A stretch of 64,000 bases of DNA from Neisseria brasiliensis (GCF_009671065.1 NZ_CP046027.1:1984001-2048000); one strand, 5' to 3'. Shown: positions 1-7,875, numbered from the stretch's first letter. The notes: generated from the sequence alone by a model not told the origin. A program made the numbers and translations.

Positions 1-411
1 TCGAAACCACGCCGAGCTCCACTTGCATGTTGATGACACCGTACATAACTTCCGTCGATGAATACCCATTCTTTGTCAATTTCTTTTCGTAGATCAAAAA
101 AAAATTCTGCCACAAGCCTTTTTTAGACCATCGGTTAAAGCGGTTATAAGCGGTTTTCCATGACCCTAGCTCAATAGGTATGTCTCGCCATGGTGCACCT
201 GTTCTTAGCTTCCATAGTATGGCTTCCATCACGGTACGGTCGTTCTTCCATTGATGACAGCCGTGCGCTTTCATGGTTGTTTGTAATTGTTCCCATATGT
301 TGTCAGTTATTGCGGTTCTCGCCATTGTTTGTGTTTGCCTATATTTCGTTGGAATATAGGGTTAAAATAGGGCTCTTTTGGGCTTATTCAAATTAGGGAC
401 ACGCCCTAATA
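1..411 (-). mobile_element. IS5-like insertion sequence, partial at window edge
   Basis: One end of an insertion sequence whose transposase reads leftward and leaves the window. The outer end probably lies in 392-411, where ATTAGGG (392-398) and CCCTAAT (404-410) form a small inverted repeat. An 8-bp hairpin at 338-360 lies between this end and the transposase start. The other terminal repeat and target duplication are outside the window, so the exact boundary is inferred. Confidence 0.7.
2..325 (-). CDS. IS5-family transposase, N-terminal part (OrfA frame), incomplete
   Basis: The protein starts MARTAITDNIWEQL and has the helix-turn-helix-like N-terminal domain of IS5-family (IS427-type) transposases, including ILWKLRTGAPWRDIP and YNRFNRWSKKGLW. 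A run of nine A at 96-104 (nine T in the transposase strand) marks a frame change. After it the annotated frame loses family similarity, while the -1 frame continues with EIDKEWVFIDGSYVRCHQHA, the expected next part including the first catalytic Asp. IS427-type elements often make the full transposase by -1 frameshifting between two frames, so this may be programmed slippage rather than decay. The C-terminal catalytic residues lie outside the window. Confidence 0.75.
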   Translation of the reverse strand, partial: MARTAITDNIWEQLQTTMKAHGCHQWKNDRTVMEAILWKLRTGAPWRDIPIELGSWKTAYNRFNRWSKKGLWQNFFLIYEKKLTKNGYSSTEVMYGVINMQVELGVVS

Positions 412-443
412 CGCTGATTTATTTTTTATCCTTGTATATCTAA

Positions 444-481
444 AAAGGCCGTCTGAAAACTAAAATTTTCAGACGGCCTTT
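444..481. terminator. Inverted DUS pair, terminator after ftsK
   Basis: Two AGGCCGTCTGAA copies face each other in a perfect 16-bp stem (444-459 with 466-481) with a 6-base loop, flanked by A and T runs. It lies just past the ftsK stop on the minus strand and also closes off the IS side. Confidence 0.8.
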
Positions 482-494
482 GCCATGTTTAAAA

Positions 495-2948
495 TCAAAG
501 CTGGTCTTTTTGCGCCAAAATGCGGCGGCTGCCGCTGATGTCGGCAGGGGTGACCACTCCTGCGTTTTCCAATGCTTCCATCAAATTAGCCGCACGGTTG
601 TAGCCGATGCGTAATTGGCGTTGCAAAGCGGAAATTGAGGTTTTTTTGCTGTCTAACACAAATGCAACGGCTTGGTCGAATAATTCGTCGCTGTCGGCAT
701 TTGGGTTGACGATGTTTGTGGTTTCCAAAGCTGCTTCACCGCTGAGCAAGCCTTCGATGTAGCGGGTTGGGGCTTGTTCTTTGACATGGGCAACGACTTT
801 ATGCACTTCATCATCCGAGACAAACGCACCTTGCACGCGGGTTGGCTCGGCGCTGCCCGGTTGCAGGAATAAAGAGTCACCGTATTTCAGCAATTCGTCT
901 GCGCCCATTTGGTCGAGAATGGTGCGGCTGTCGATTTTACTTTGCACGGTAAAGGCCATGCGCGTCGGGATGTTGGCTTTGATTAAACCGGTTACCACAT
1001 CGACACTCGGGCGTTGTGTGGCAACAATCATGTGAATGCCAGCGGCACGCGCTTTTTGCGCCAAGCGGGCGATTTGCTGCTCGACGGCTTTGCGTTCGGT
1101 CATCATCAAATCGGCCAATTCATCAATCACCAACACAATCAGCGGCAGTTTTTCCAATGGCTCGGGGTCATCAGGATTTAAGCTGAAAGGGTTCAGCAAC
1201 GGCTTGCCTGCTGCTTTGGCATCTTCGACTTTCTTATTGAAGCCGTCTAAATTGCGCACGCCGGCATGGGAAAGCAGGCGGTAGCGTTTTTCCATTTCGG
1301 CCACACACCAGTTCAGCGCCTGACCGGCTTCACGCATATCGGTGACCACCGGGCAGAGCAGGTGCGGGATGCCGTCGTAAATGCTCAATTCCAGCATTTT
1401 GGGGTCAATCATGATGAAGCGCACTTCATCCGGCGTGGCTTTATACAGCATGGACATAATCATGCCGTTGACGCCGACGGATTTGCCCGAACCGGTCATA
1501 CCGGCTACCAATAAATGGGGCATTTTGGCCAAATCGCCGACTACCGGATTGCCGGAAATGTCTTTGCCCAAGGCGACAGTCAGCTTCGATTTCGCTTCGT
1601 TAAACACTTCTGAAGACAAGATTTCGCTCAGCATCACGTCTTGGCGGTGTTCGTTTGGCAATTCGATGCCCATGGTGTTTTTACCGGCAATGGTTTCCAC
1701 CACGCGCACGGCCTGCACCGACATCGAACGCGCCAAGTCTTTGGCCAAACCAACAATCTGGCTGCCTTTCACGCCTTGCGCCGGTTCAATTTCAAAACGG
1801 GTAATCACAGGGCCTGCGGTGGCCGACACTACTTGCACGCCAATGCCAAATTCGGCCAGCTTGGATTCGATGCGTTCGGCAGTTTGCTGCAACACATCGG
1901 GATCAACGGCTACCGGTTCACCTTCAGGTATGCGCAGCAAATTCATGCTCGGTTTGTGGTATTCGCCCACGGCTTGCGGCTCTTTATGGTCGTCAAACAA
2001 AGACGTTTGAATTTTAGGCGGCGGCGCTACGGATACGGTCACGGCTTTGCGGTTGCTGCTGCTGCCTTCGATTTTCTGCATAGGCTCAGCAGTGATGGTC
2101 TTGGCTTCTTTCAATAGGCGGCGAGCCGGTTTGGTGTCGCGCAAATCGGTGGTGTCGTCGGCTTTTTGCTGCTTTTTATCGGCGATTTTTTGTTTGAGGT
2201 TTTGCAGGTTTTTTTCGGCATTGTGGCCGGTTTTAGCCAATACTTCCAGCCACGAAACTTGCGCCAGCAGTGAAATAGCCAACAGTAACACAACAAACAT
2301 AATCAACAGGCTGCCGGATTTGCCCAGCAGCCAACCCAATCCCGAACCGGCAAACGCACCGATTAAACCACCGGCACCCACGGGCAGCGAGTCATTCAAT
2401 GCGGCATCGAATGCGAAGTGCTCCAAAATCGGGCTGCACACCAGCAGCAAAAATAAGGCCAAAGCCGCTACGCCGTGATTGTAGGGTTTATGGTTTTCTT
2501 GCTTTTGCAGCGGACGGAAGTTTTTATAGAGAAACATACCCGAGGCGATAATCCACCACCAAAACGACAGGCCGAATAGGTAATAGCCAATGTCTGATAC
2601 ATACGCGCCGAACAAGCCGCCGAAGTTTTGCACTTTGCTGGTGTTGGCCACGCTGCGCGACCACGCCGGATCGCTCATGTCAAAGCTCAATAAAGAAATC
2701 GCCAGATAAATGGTCATCACCAAGCCGAACAGCCACATGGTGTCGTTGATGAGGTTCACTACATGCTCGGGGCGGGCTTTTTTTTCTTCGTCTTTTTGTA
2801 AGGCTTTGGCTGCTTTCAGGCTTTCCGACAACTTATTGGGCTGGGCAGCAGCTTGTGCTTTGGCTGAGCGGCGCACAGCAGGCTTGGCGGCTTCCGTTTT
2901 GGCTTTGACTTTGGGTTTGGGAGGTGTTTTCGTAGATTTTGTGGCCAT
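495..2948 (-). CDS. ftsK: DNA translocase FtsK
   Basis: Septal DNA pump that moves the chromosome termini into daughter cells and activates XerCD dimer resolution. Of 817 residues, the first 60 are Lys/Ala/Pro rich; about four membrane helices follow (roughly 68-240), then a charged linker, then the motor. Walker A GMTGSGKS is at 483-490 and Walker B (LIVLVIDELADLMM) near 603-612. The last ~65 residues are the winged-helix gamma domain (QRQLRIGYNRAANLMEALE) that reads polar KOPS sites. The linker is short compared with E. coli FtsK, as in many beta-proteobacteria. The gene stands alone and ends in an inverted DUS terminator. Confidence 0.97.
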   Translation of the reverse strand: MATKSTKTPPKPKVKAKTEAAKPAVRRSAKAQAAAQPNKLSESLKAAKALQKDEEKKARPEHVVNLINDTMWLFGLVMTIYLAISLLSFDMSDPAWSRSVANTSKVQNFGGLFGAYVSDIGYYLFGLSFWWWIIASGMFLYKNFRPLQKQENHKPYNHGVAALALFLLLVCSPILEHFAFDAALNDSLPVGAGGLIGAFAGSGLGWLLGKSGSLLIMFVVLLLAISLLAQVSWLEVLAKTGHNAEKNLQNLKQKIADKKQQKADDTTDLRDTKPARRLLKEAKTITAEPMQKIEGSSSNRKAVTVSVAPPPKIQTSLFDDHKEPQAVGEYHKPSMNLLRIPEGEPVAVDPDVLQQTAERIESKLAEFGIGVQVVSATAGPVITRFEIEPAQGVKGSQIVGLAKDLARSMSVQAVRVVETIAGKNTMGIELPNEHRQDVMLSEILSSEVFNEAKSKLTVALGKDISGNPVVGDLAKMPHLLVAGMTGSGKSVGVNGMIMSMLYKATPDEVRFIMIDPKMLELSIYDGIPHLLCPVVTDMREAGQALNWCVAEMEKRYRLLSHAGVRNLDGFNKKVEDAKAAGKPLLNPFSLNPDDPEPLEKLPLIVLVIDELADLMMTERKAVEQQIARLAQKARAAGIHMIVATQRPSVDVVTGLIKANIPTRMAFTVQSKIDSRTILDQMGADELLKYGDSLFLQPGSAEPTRVQGAFVSDDEVHKVVAHVKEQAPTRYIEGLLSGEAALETTNIVNPNADSDELFDQAVAFVLDSKKTSISALQRQLRIGYNRAANLMEALENAGVVTPADISGSRRILAQKDQL

Positions 2949-3041
2949 AGAATTCTGTTGCAGAGGCCGTCTGAAACGGCGTCTAAAAGTAATGTGCGTA
3001 ATGCCGAATTATACAATAAACCGCTGTCGTAATATACACAA

Positions 3042-3069
3042 AGGCCGTCTGAAATGTTTCAGACGGCCT
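3042..3069. terminator. Inverted DUS pair after the transporter gene
   Basis: AGGCCGTCTGAAA (3042-3054) pairs with its complement at 3057-3069 with a very short spacer. It sits between the 3' end of the minus-strand transporter gene and the upstream region of ftsK. The T-tract is weak. Confidence 0.55.
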
Positions 3070-3081
3070 AAATGATTGGTC

Positions 3082-4446
3082 TTAAATCAGGTTGCTGATA
3101 AAAATCAGTAGAATCACCAACGGCACCAAATATTTGACATAGTTGAACCAAATATTCACAGTGGTGTCGTTGCCTTGATGACGCAATTCGTCTTTCGCTT
3201 CATCTTTCATCATAAAGCCGACAAACAATGCCGAGCCCAAAGCCGTGAGCATAAACAGAATATTGCCGCTGATGAAATCGAAAGCATCAAAAATATTGCG
3301 GCCGAAAATTGAAATATCCCGCCAAGGGCCATAAGCTAAAATCGATGGAATATTGCCCAATACATAAATACCGCCCAATACAATGGTAATCGCTGCAGCA
3401 CGACGGATTTTGGTTTTTTCCTGTAGCGCCGTAATCAACACTTCGTAAATGGTTAAAGAAGTGGTGAGCGCGGCAATCAGCAGCAGCGAGAAGAAAATCA
3501 CCGCAAACACAGAGCCTGCCCACATATTGGAAAACACGATCGGCAGGCTTTGAAACACCAATGTCGGGCCGGAATTTGGCGCTACACCAAAGCTGAAGAG
3601 TGAAGGAAAAATCATAAAGCCCGCCAATACTGCAATCAAGGTATTGGTAACGGCGGTGATGACGGCCGTCTGAACCAGATTTTCGTTTTTATCCAAATAG
3701 CTCGACAAGGTAATCATCACGCCGAAGCCTAAACTCAAGGCGAAAAATACTTGTCCGAGCACGAAGACAAACAATTGCGCCGTGATTTTGCTGAAATCGG
3801 GTTTCAGATAAAACGTGATGCCTTCCATCGCGCCGGGTAGGGTAACGTTGCGCACCACCATCGCAATCAGGAATAAAAACAGCAGCGGCATTAAGTATTT
3901 GGCTGCTTTTTCAATGCCGCCAATCACGCCTTTGACCAAAATAAAATAGTTCGCCAACACAAACAGCAGGGTGTAAAGCGCAATCGACCATGGGCTATTT
4001 TCAATATGTTCGCTAAAAAATGCTTTGGTGACTTCTCCGTGAATCGGTTGCGACACATCCAAGCCGCCATCGATTAAGTTCATGATATAGCTGATAACCC
4101 AGCCGCCAAGCACCATATAATAAGCCATGATGCCGAATGCGCCGAGTAAGCCCATCCAGCCGACAAGTTTCCAGATTTTTGGTACCGGTTTGCCGTTGAG
4201 TTCGCCGCCAAAGGCATCCAGCGCGTTGACGCCTTTACGCCGACCAATCACGTTTTCCACCAAAATCATCGGAATACCGATCACAATCATGGCAATACAA
4301 AATAAAAATACATACGCGCCGCCGCCGTTTTCACCGACTAAATAGGGAAAACGCCAAGTAGCGCCGAAGCCGACCGTCGCGCCGGCAACAGTCAGAATAT
4401 AGGTCAATCGGTTTGACCAGGTTTGACGGGGTTGGGAAGAATTCAT
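3082..4446 (-). CDS. Sodium-dependent transporter, neurotransmitter:sodium symporter (SNF/NSS) family
   Basis: A polytopic inner-membrane protein of about 454 residues with the LeuT-type fold. Near the N-terminus it has WSNRLTYILTVAGATVGFG followed by WRFPYLVGENGGGAYVF, the conserved TM1 region whose unwound segment binds Na+ and substrate. About 11-12 hydrophobic segments follow. Bacterial members usually import amino acids; the substrate cannot be read from sequence. The frame extends upstream to a TTG at 4480-4482, but a TATAAT on the minus strand (4484-4489) adjoins it, so transcription would begin inside the extension; ATG at 4444-4446 is the better start, although no clear Shine-Dalgarno sequence is seen. 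Confidence 0.9.
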   Translation of the reverse strand: MNSSQPRQTWSNRLTYILTVAGATVGFGATWRFPYLVGENGGGAYVFLFCIAMIVIGIPMILVENVIGRRKGVNALDAFGGELNGKPVPKIWKLVGWMGLLGAFGIMAYYMVLGGWVISYIMNLIDGGLDVSQPIHGEVTKAFFSEHIENSPWSIALYTLLFVLANYFILVKGVIGGIEKAAKYLMPLLFLFLIAMVVRNVTLPGAMEGITFYLKPDFSKITAQLFVFVLGQVFFALSLGFGVMITLSSYLDKNENLVQTAVITAVTNTLIAVLAGFMIFPSLFSFGVAPNSGPTLVFQSLPIVFSNMWAGSVFAVIFFSLLLIAALTTSLTIYEVLITALQEKTKIRRAAAITIVLGGIYVLGNIPSILAYGPWRDISIFGRNIFDAFDFISGNILFMLTALGSALFVGFMMKDEAKDELRHQGNDTTVNIWFNYVKYLVPLVILLIFISNLI

Positions 4447-4483
4447 ATTAATATATTCATAACAAGCAAAACTAAACGGCAAT

Positions 4484-4489
4484 ATTATA
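4484..4489 (-). promoter_or_regulatory. Probable -10 box of the SNF-family transporter gene
   Basis: A perfect TATAAT on the minus strand lies about 38 bp before the chosen start codon. No convincing -35 at 16-18 bp was found, so this is a partial promoter call that mainly helps choose the start. Confidence 0.4.
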
Positions 4490-4698
4490 CGCCTGATAAA
4501 GTATGCAATTTAGCTGAATATCAAAAAGGCCTATAGTGAATAATACTAAAAAAGAGAAATTTTGTAGTGAAAAATAGTCATAATTTAGGCCATCTGAAAA
4601 CAAAACAGGTAAAAAGACTGGTTTGAGATTGAGTTAACGATTCAGATTTGAGAAAGATCTTGTGCTGTTACTGCGCAAACCTGTAGAGAATTAAAACG

Positions 4699-4725
4699 AA
4701 AAAACCTGCCATAGGCAGGTTTTTT
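4699..4725 (-). terminator. Rho-independent terminator after csbD-like gene
   Basis: A 12-bp perfect stem (4699-4710 with 4714-4725, AAAAAACCTGCC and complement) with a 3-base loop and T-run on the minus strand lies 28 bp past the csbD-like stop. It is not DUS based. Confidence 0.85.
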
Positions 4726-4753
4726 AATGTTCATCTAGAAAATAGATGTCGGA

Positions 4754-4951
4754 TTAGCGGTCGTTAACCCAATCGTCCAATTCTTTTTCAACTTGTTCTT
4801 TGGTGTAGCCGTAACGCTCTTGAATGCGTCCTGCCAACTGATCGCGTTGGCCTTCTACGACTGCCCAATCATCATCGGTTAATTGGCCCCATTTCACTTT
4901 GGCTTTACCTTTTAATTGATCCCATTTACCTTCTACTTGATCCCAGTTCAT
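4754..4951 (-). CDS. CsbD-family stress-response protein
   Basis: A 65-residue acidic, hydrophilic protein: MNWDQVEGKWDQLKGKAKVK, then a second half GQRDQLAGRIQERYGYTKEQVEKELDDW. This two-part helical layout is the CsbD signature, first known from a sigma-B gene of Bacillus and common in proteobacteria (E. coli YjbJ type). The family is linked to general stress but has no known biochemical activity. The start has an AAAGGAA ribosome site 6-8 bases upstream. The gene is monocistronic, with a candidate promoter at 5008-5036 and its own terminator. Confidence 0.9.
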   Translation of the reverse strand: MNWDQVEGKWDQLKGKAKVKWGQLTDDDWAVVEGQRDQLAGRIQERYGYTKEQVEKELDDWVNDR

Positions 4952-5007
4952 ACCAGTTCCTTTCGTTATGTTTTAAGGGGTACACACTTTGTGTCTTGTG
5001 TGAAACC

Positions 5008-5036
5008 ATCGTAACCAAACGCGCTTGGCTGTGCAA
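5008..5036 (-). promoter_or_regulatory. Candidate promoter of the csbD-like gene
   Basis: On the minus strand TTGCAC (5031-5036) and TACGAT (5008-5013) are separated by 17 bp. Transcription would start near 5001, about 50 bp before the csbD-like ATG. Confidence 0.45.
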
Positions 5037-5264
5037 GTAGGGAAATCACTGCCTTTACAATTAAATATTTTATCTCATTGTTTTCTAGAAAAATATTTAA
5101 AATGAATGAAATAGCATTTACTTAAACAATTAAATTTTAAAGAAAACAGACAAAATCATGGTTTGGTAAAACTTGAATGACGATTTAGATAGCAGGCTAA
5201 ATTGGCTAGAGTAGTAAAATAAATTAATCAAAAGCTATTTGTTAATTGATGATAAATTTGGGAT

Positions 5265-5303
5265 AAAAAAAACCATCTATACTAAGGGGAAAAGTATAGA
5301 TGG
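5265..5303 (-). terminator. Rho-independent terminator of the candidate small RNA
   Basis: CCATCTATAC (5273-5282) pairs perfectly with GTATAGATGG (5294-5303), and eight A at 5265-5272 give a U8 tract on the minus strand. No protein gene on that strand lies just upstream except rsuA's far-off start, so the terminator itself argues for a separate transcript. Confidence 0.8.
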
Positions 5304-5371
5304 CCAAACACATTACGGGGAAAACGTCTTACTCACTTACTTACTTCTCTCGAAGCAAGTGTTACTCAGAC
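5265..5371 (-). ncRNA. Candidate small RNA, about 107 nt
   Basis: Read on the minus strand, a TATAAT-type -10 (5378-5383) would start RNA near 5371. The RNA would hold a perfect 9-bp stem capped by GAGA (ACUUGCUUC/GAAGUAAGU, about 5342-5363), a single-stranded linker containing UUUUCCCC, and a rho-independent terminator (10-bp stem 5273-5303, then eight U). The UUUUCCCC motif appears again in the terminator loop. Repeated C/U-rich single-stranded loops in neisserial regulatory RNAs can pair with ribosome binding sites. It matches no RNA I can name. No open reading frame with a ribosome site lies inside. Confidence 0.55.
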
Positions 5372-5377
5372 AGGCGA

Positions 5378-5409
5378 ATTATATAATAGTTCAGCGATAT
5401 TTGTGTTAA
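5378..5409 (-). promoter_or_regulatory. Candidate promoter of the small RNA
   Basis: Minus strand: TATAAT at 5378-5383 (overlapping TATATA at 5380-5385) and TTAACA at 5404-5409, spaced 18-20 bp. The -10 is strong and the -35 spacing is slightly long. Confidence 0.45.
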
Positions 5410-5501
5410 GTTTTGTTAATTATAAAAGATGCTAAATAATTAATTGATTTTATTGAATTTAAAAATTCAAAATGTGTAATGATTTTTTGCAAAAACACAA
5501 T

Positions 5502-6191
5502 TCAATAATCCATTTGGATAAATTTCCATTCGCCCGCGGCTAAATTTTGCGTGTCCCAATCGCCGAATTTATCGCGATGTAGCTGTGCGACCCGGTTGCC
5601 GGCAGCGGCCACCATGCGTTTGACTTGGTGGTATTTGCCTTCGGTAATCGTCATGATCAGCGTGTTGGCATCTTCCAAATAAGCTTCGGCTGCGCGAACG
5701 GTTTCGTTGTCGTCATGTAATAGCACGCCGTTTTTCAAGGTTTCGCACAAGCTGTCATCAGCGGCGTGTTTGAGTGTCACGCGGTAAATTTTCGCCACTT
5801 TATGCTTGGGTGAGGTCACGCGGTGGTTGAACTGGCCGTCGTTGGTAATCAGCAAAACGCCTGTGGTGTCGGCATCCAAGCGGCCAACTGCCTGCATATC
5901 GATATTGCGCATGTGGTCGGGAAACAGGCTGAATACACTCGGGTATTGCTGCGGTTTGTGCGAGGTTTCGTAATTGGCAGGTTTGTTGAGCAGAATATAG
6001 AAGTGGGGCATGGGTACGACCACCACGTCATCGCCGTCAATGCTGAGCGTGTTGACATCGGCAGGTTCGATGGTGCTTTTGGCGTTGTTCCAAATGTCGC
6101 CGTTAATCACGACGCAATCGTTGTCGATCAGCCATTGGCATTGCTTGCGGCTACCGAGGCCTTGTGATTGCAGGTATTTGAGAAGTTGCAT
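5502..6191 (-). CDS. rsuA: 16S rRNA pseudouridine(516) synthase RsuA
   Basis: Converts U516 of 16S rRNA to pseudouridine during 30S assembly. The N-terminal S4 RNA-binding domain (LLKYLQSQGLGSRKQCQWLID) is followed by the catalytic domain with GRLDADTTGVLLITNDG, whose first Asp after RL is the nucleophile. About 229 residues is normal for RsuA, and the ending LAAGEWKFIQ fits it better than RluB/E/F. The frame continues upstream to a TTG at 6207-6209; ATG at 6189-6191 begins MQLLKYLQSQ, as in relatives, though neither has a strong ribosome site. Confidence 0.9.
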   Translation of the reverse strand: MQLLKYLQSQGLGSRKQCQWLIDNDCVVINGDIWNNAKSTIEPADVNTLSIDGDDVVVVPMPHFYILLNKPANYETSHKPQQYPSVFSLFPDHMRNIDMQAVGRLDADTTGVLLITNDGQFNHRVTSPKHKVAKIYRVTLKHAADDSLCETLKNGVLLHDDNETVRAAEAYLEDANTLIMTITEGKYHQVKRMVAAAGNRVAQLHRDKFGDWDTQNLAAGEWKFIQMDY

Positions 6192-6211
6192 AATAGTATA
6201 GGGAATCAAGG

Positions 6212-6250
6212 TTCAGACGGCCTATTGTACTGTAATTTAGGCCGTCTGAA
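6212..6250. repeat. DUS pair with outward core orientation
   Basis: TTCAGACGGCCTA (6212-6224) and TAGGCCGTCTGAA (6238-6250) form a 13-bp perfect inverted repeat around a 13-base spacer. The order is reversed compared with the usual terminator pair, and it lies upstream of rsuA with no adjacent T-tract, so an uptake role rather than termination is likely. Confidence 0.7.
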
Positions 6251-6271
6251 AGGTCTCAGGATTTGGACAGC

Positions 6272-6306
6272 AAAAAAAATCGCCCCTTTAAAATAATTAA
6301 GGGGCG
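6272..6306 (-). terminator. Rho-independent terminator of the Fur-box gene
   Basis: CGCCCCTT (6281-6288) pairs with AAGGGGCG (6299-6306), and the minus strand then has eight T (6272-6279). It lies 30 bp past the stop of the gene at 6337-6813. Confidence 0.8.
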
Positions 6307-6336
6307 CAAAAGGAACACAAACCACTACCAAAACTG

Positions 6337-6813
6337 TTACAGGGCAAATTCTCCTAATTTATGTGTTGCCGGATAAAGTGCTTTCATCAAATCATGCGGT
6401 GAGAGCGATAAATCTTTGCTGCCTGTGGTCAGGCGGCCTTGTTGTGGGGTAAGCTCCAATAGGCAGGTGGGGGCTGCTTGGGTGTGCTTACCTTTGCTGC
6501 GTTCCAAGCGACGCTGTAGGGCGCTGCTGACGCGCTGGTATAAATTGTCTTTCTGTTTCACTTCGCGGGTGTGGGCAACCCAACTTAACCGCGCTTGTGA
6601 AACTTCGTCTTCAATCAGCAAAATACCGGTATCAGATGGATTTTCAGACGGCATACACGGTAATCCAACATAATATCGACCATCTAAAGTCACATACACT
6701 GCGTCGTGTATTTCACAATCGCCGCAGCCTTGTGTGGCCAAAAGCGAGCGGATGGTGTGTTGGTGCAGTCTCAGAATGTCGAGAGAGACTTGCTTAAAAA
6801 TACTTTCTGGCAT
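6337..6813 (-). CDS. Unknown protein under a Fur-box promoter, possibly HugZ-like
   Basis: A 158-residue soluble protein with no signal peptide or membrane helix. The order of segments (DAVYVTLDGRYYVGLPC, ILLIEDEVSQARLSWVAHTREV, CLLELTPQQGRLTTGSKDLSL, SPHDLMKALYP) faintly recalls the split-barrel fold of HugZ/HutZ haem-utilisation proteins, but no diagnostic motif is clear, so I do not name it. Three of its four Cys lie at 30-62, including CGDC. The promoter region carries a Fur-like box overlapping the -35, implying repression by iron, and a terminator follows directly, so it is a single-gene iron-responsive unit. An iron or haem role is inferred only from regulation. Confidence 0.7.
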   Translation of the reverse strand: MPESIFKQVSLDILRLHQHTIRSLLATQGCGDCEIHDAVYVTLDGRYYVGLPCMPSENPSDTGILLIEDEVSQARLSWVAHTREVKQKDNLYQRVSSALQRRLERSKGKHTQAAPTCLLELTPQQGRLTTGSKDLSLSPHDLMKALYPATHKLGEFAL

Positions 6814-6863
6814 GTGCTTCTCCTTTCTTTCTGTGTGTTGCGTTGTGTGTTTCGATGAGTTGA

Positions 6864-6909
6864 ATTATACGGATTTCTCTCTAATTTGCAAATGATAATT
6901 GTTATTATT
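6864..6909 (-). promoter_or_regulatory. Fur-controlled promoter
   Basis: Minus strand: -10 TATAAT (6864-6869), 17-bp spacer, -35 TTTGCA (6887-6892). The 19-mer at 6891-6909 reads AATAATAACAATTATCATT and agrees with 13 of 19 positions of the Fur consensus GATAATGATAATCATTATC. Overlap of box and -35 is the classic layout for iron-dependent repression. The rest of the 336-bp gap up to dnaQ is AT rich, with one DUS at about 7041-7052. Confidence 0.7.
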
Positions 6910-7149
6910 TTTTAATAATGAGATAAGATTTTGATTTTTATTAAAATTAATTTGAGATAAATTTTCAAAGCTTGAGTGATTTAGTAGGGAAATAGTAAAA
7001 ATCAGCTTTTGCGGCATATTTTAATTGTTGTCTAAAAGTTTTCAGACGGCCTGAGTATTTGGGTGAATGAAAATCCGACTAAACTTTTGCAAACTATACT
7101 TTCACGCATTGATTTAGTATGATTCGGGCAACGAAAAAAGGACAGCCTC

Positions 7150-7875
7150 ATGAGCAAACGCCAGATTATATTCGATACCGAGACCACCGGTTTTCTTGAC
7201 GACCCGACCAACCGCATGATTGAGTTTGCCGGTGTTGAGATGATCAACCGTCAATTGACCGGCAATTATCTGCATCTTTATATCCATCCCGAACGCGATA
7301 TTCCGGAAGACGCAGTTAAAGTGCATGGTTTGACATTGGAAGTGTTGGAAGAAAAAAACGCGCCGGTTTTTGCGGCGGTGGGGAATCAAATCGCCGATTT
7401 TATCCGCGATGCCGAAATCATTGCCCACAATGCGCCGTTTGATGAAGGCTTTTTAAACCGCGAATTTTCCAAAATCGGTTTGCCCAATGTGCGAGAACTC
7501 GGCTGCCAAGTGACTGACACCTTAGCAATGGCACGTGAAATGTTCCCCGGTCAAAAAAACAGCTTGGATGTATTGTGTAACCGCTTTTCTGTCGACCGCA
7601 GCAAGCGTGTGTTGCATGGTGCATTGATCGACTGCGAATTATTGGCCGATGTGTATCTGGCTATGACCCGCCAGCAATTTGACTTGATGGGCGGCACAAA
7701 TGAAGAAAGCGGCGAGGGGCAAGCGCAGGTGAATTTGGTGCAAACCACACGCAATGGCCGTCTGAAAGTGGTGCGTGCCGATGAAAGCGAATTGGCCGAG
7801 CATGAACAATATTTAGATGCGCTGGGTGATGAATGCATTTGGCGCGAACCGGCAACGGCGGAGCAGCAGGCATGA
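7150..7875 (+). CDS. dnaQ: DNA polymerase III epsilon subunit (3'-5' proofreading exonuclease)
   Basis: Removes misinserted nucleotides at the replication fork as part of the polymerase III core. All DEDDh motifs are visible: DTET with Asp9 and Glu11, IIAHNAPFDEGFLN (exo II), and HGALIDCELLADVY with catalytic His and Asp (exo III). The last ~60 residues form the variable tail that contacts the alpha subunit. An AAAGGA ribosome site lies eight bases before the ATG. The stop overlaps the ispD start as ATGA, so the two are translationally coupled. Confidence 0.95.
   Translation: MSKRQIIFDTETTGFLDDPTNRMIEFAGVEMINRQLTGNYLHLYIHPERDIPEDAVKVHGLTLEVLEEKNAPVFAAVGNQIADFIRDAEIIAHNAPFDEGFLNREFSKIGLPNVRELGCQVTDTLAMAREMFPGQKNSLDVLCNRFSVDRSKRVLHGALIDCELLADVYLAMTRQQFDLMGGTNEESGEGQAQVNLVQTTRNGRLKVVRADESELAEHEQYLDALGDECIWREPATAEQQA

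Larger units (their letters stand above)
4952..5501. other. 550-bp AT-rich intergenic region
   Basis: No credible protein-coding frame is present. It holds the csbD promoter at its left side and, at 5265-5409, a promoter-like element, two hairpins and a U-tract on the minus strand, annotated separately as a candidate small RNA. About 5040-5260 and 5410-5500 are very AT rich and show nothing else recognisable. Confidence 0.6.

Noticed and set aside
190..396. Plus-strand frame of 68 residues
   Set aside because: It is antisense to the IS5-like transposase and has no family similarity or ribosome site.
4447..4482. TTG start adding 12 residues to the SNF-family transporter
   Set aside because: A TATAAT box directly abuts the TTG, so the transcript would begin downstream of it; family N-termini fit the internal ATG.
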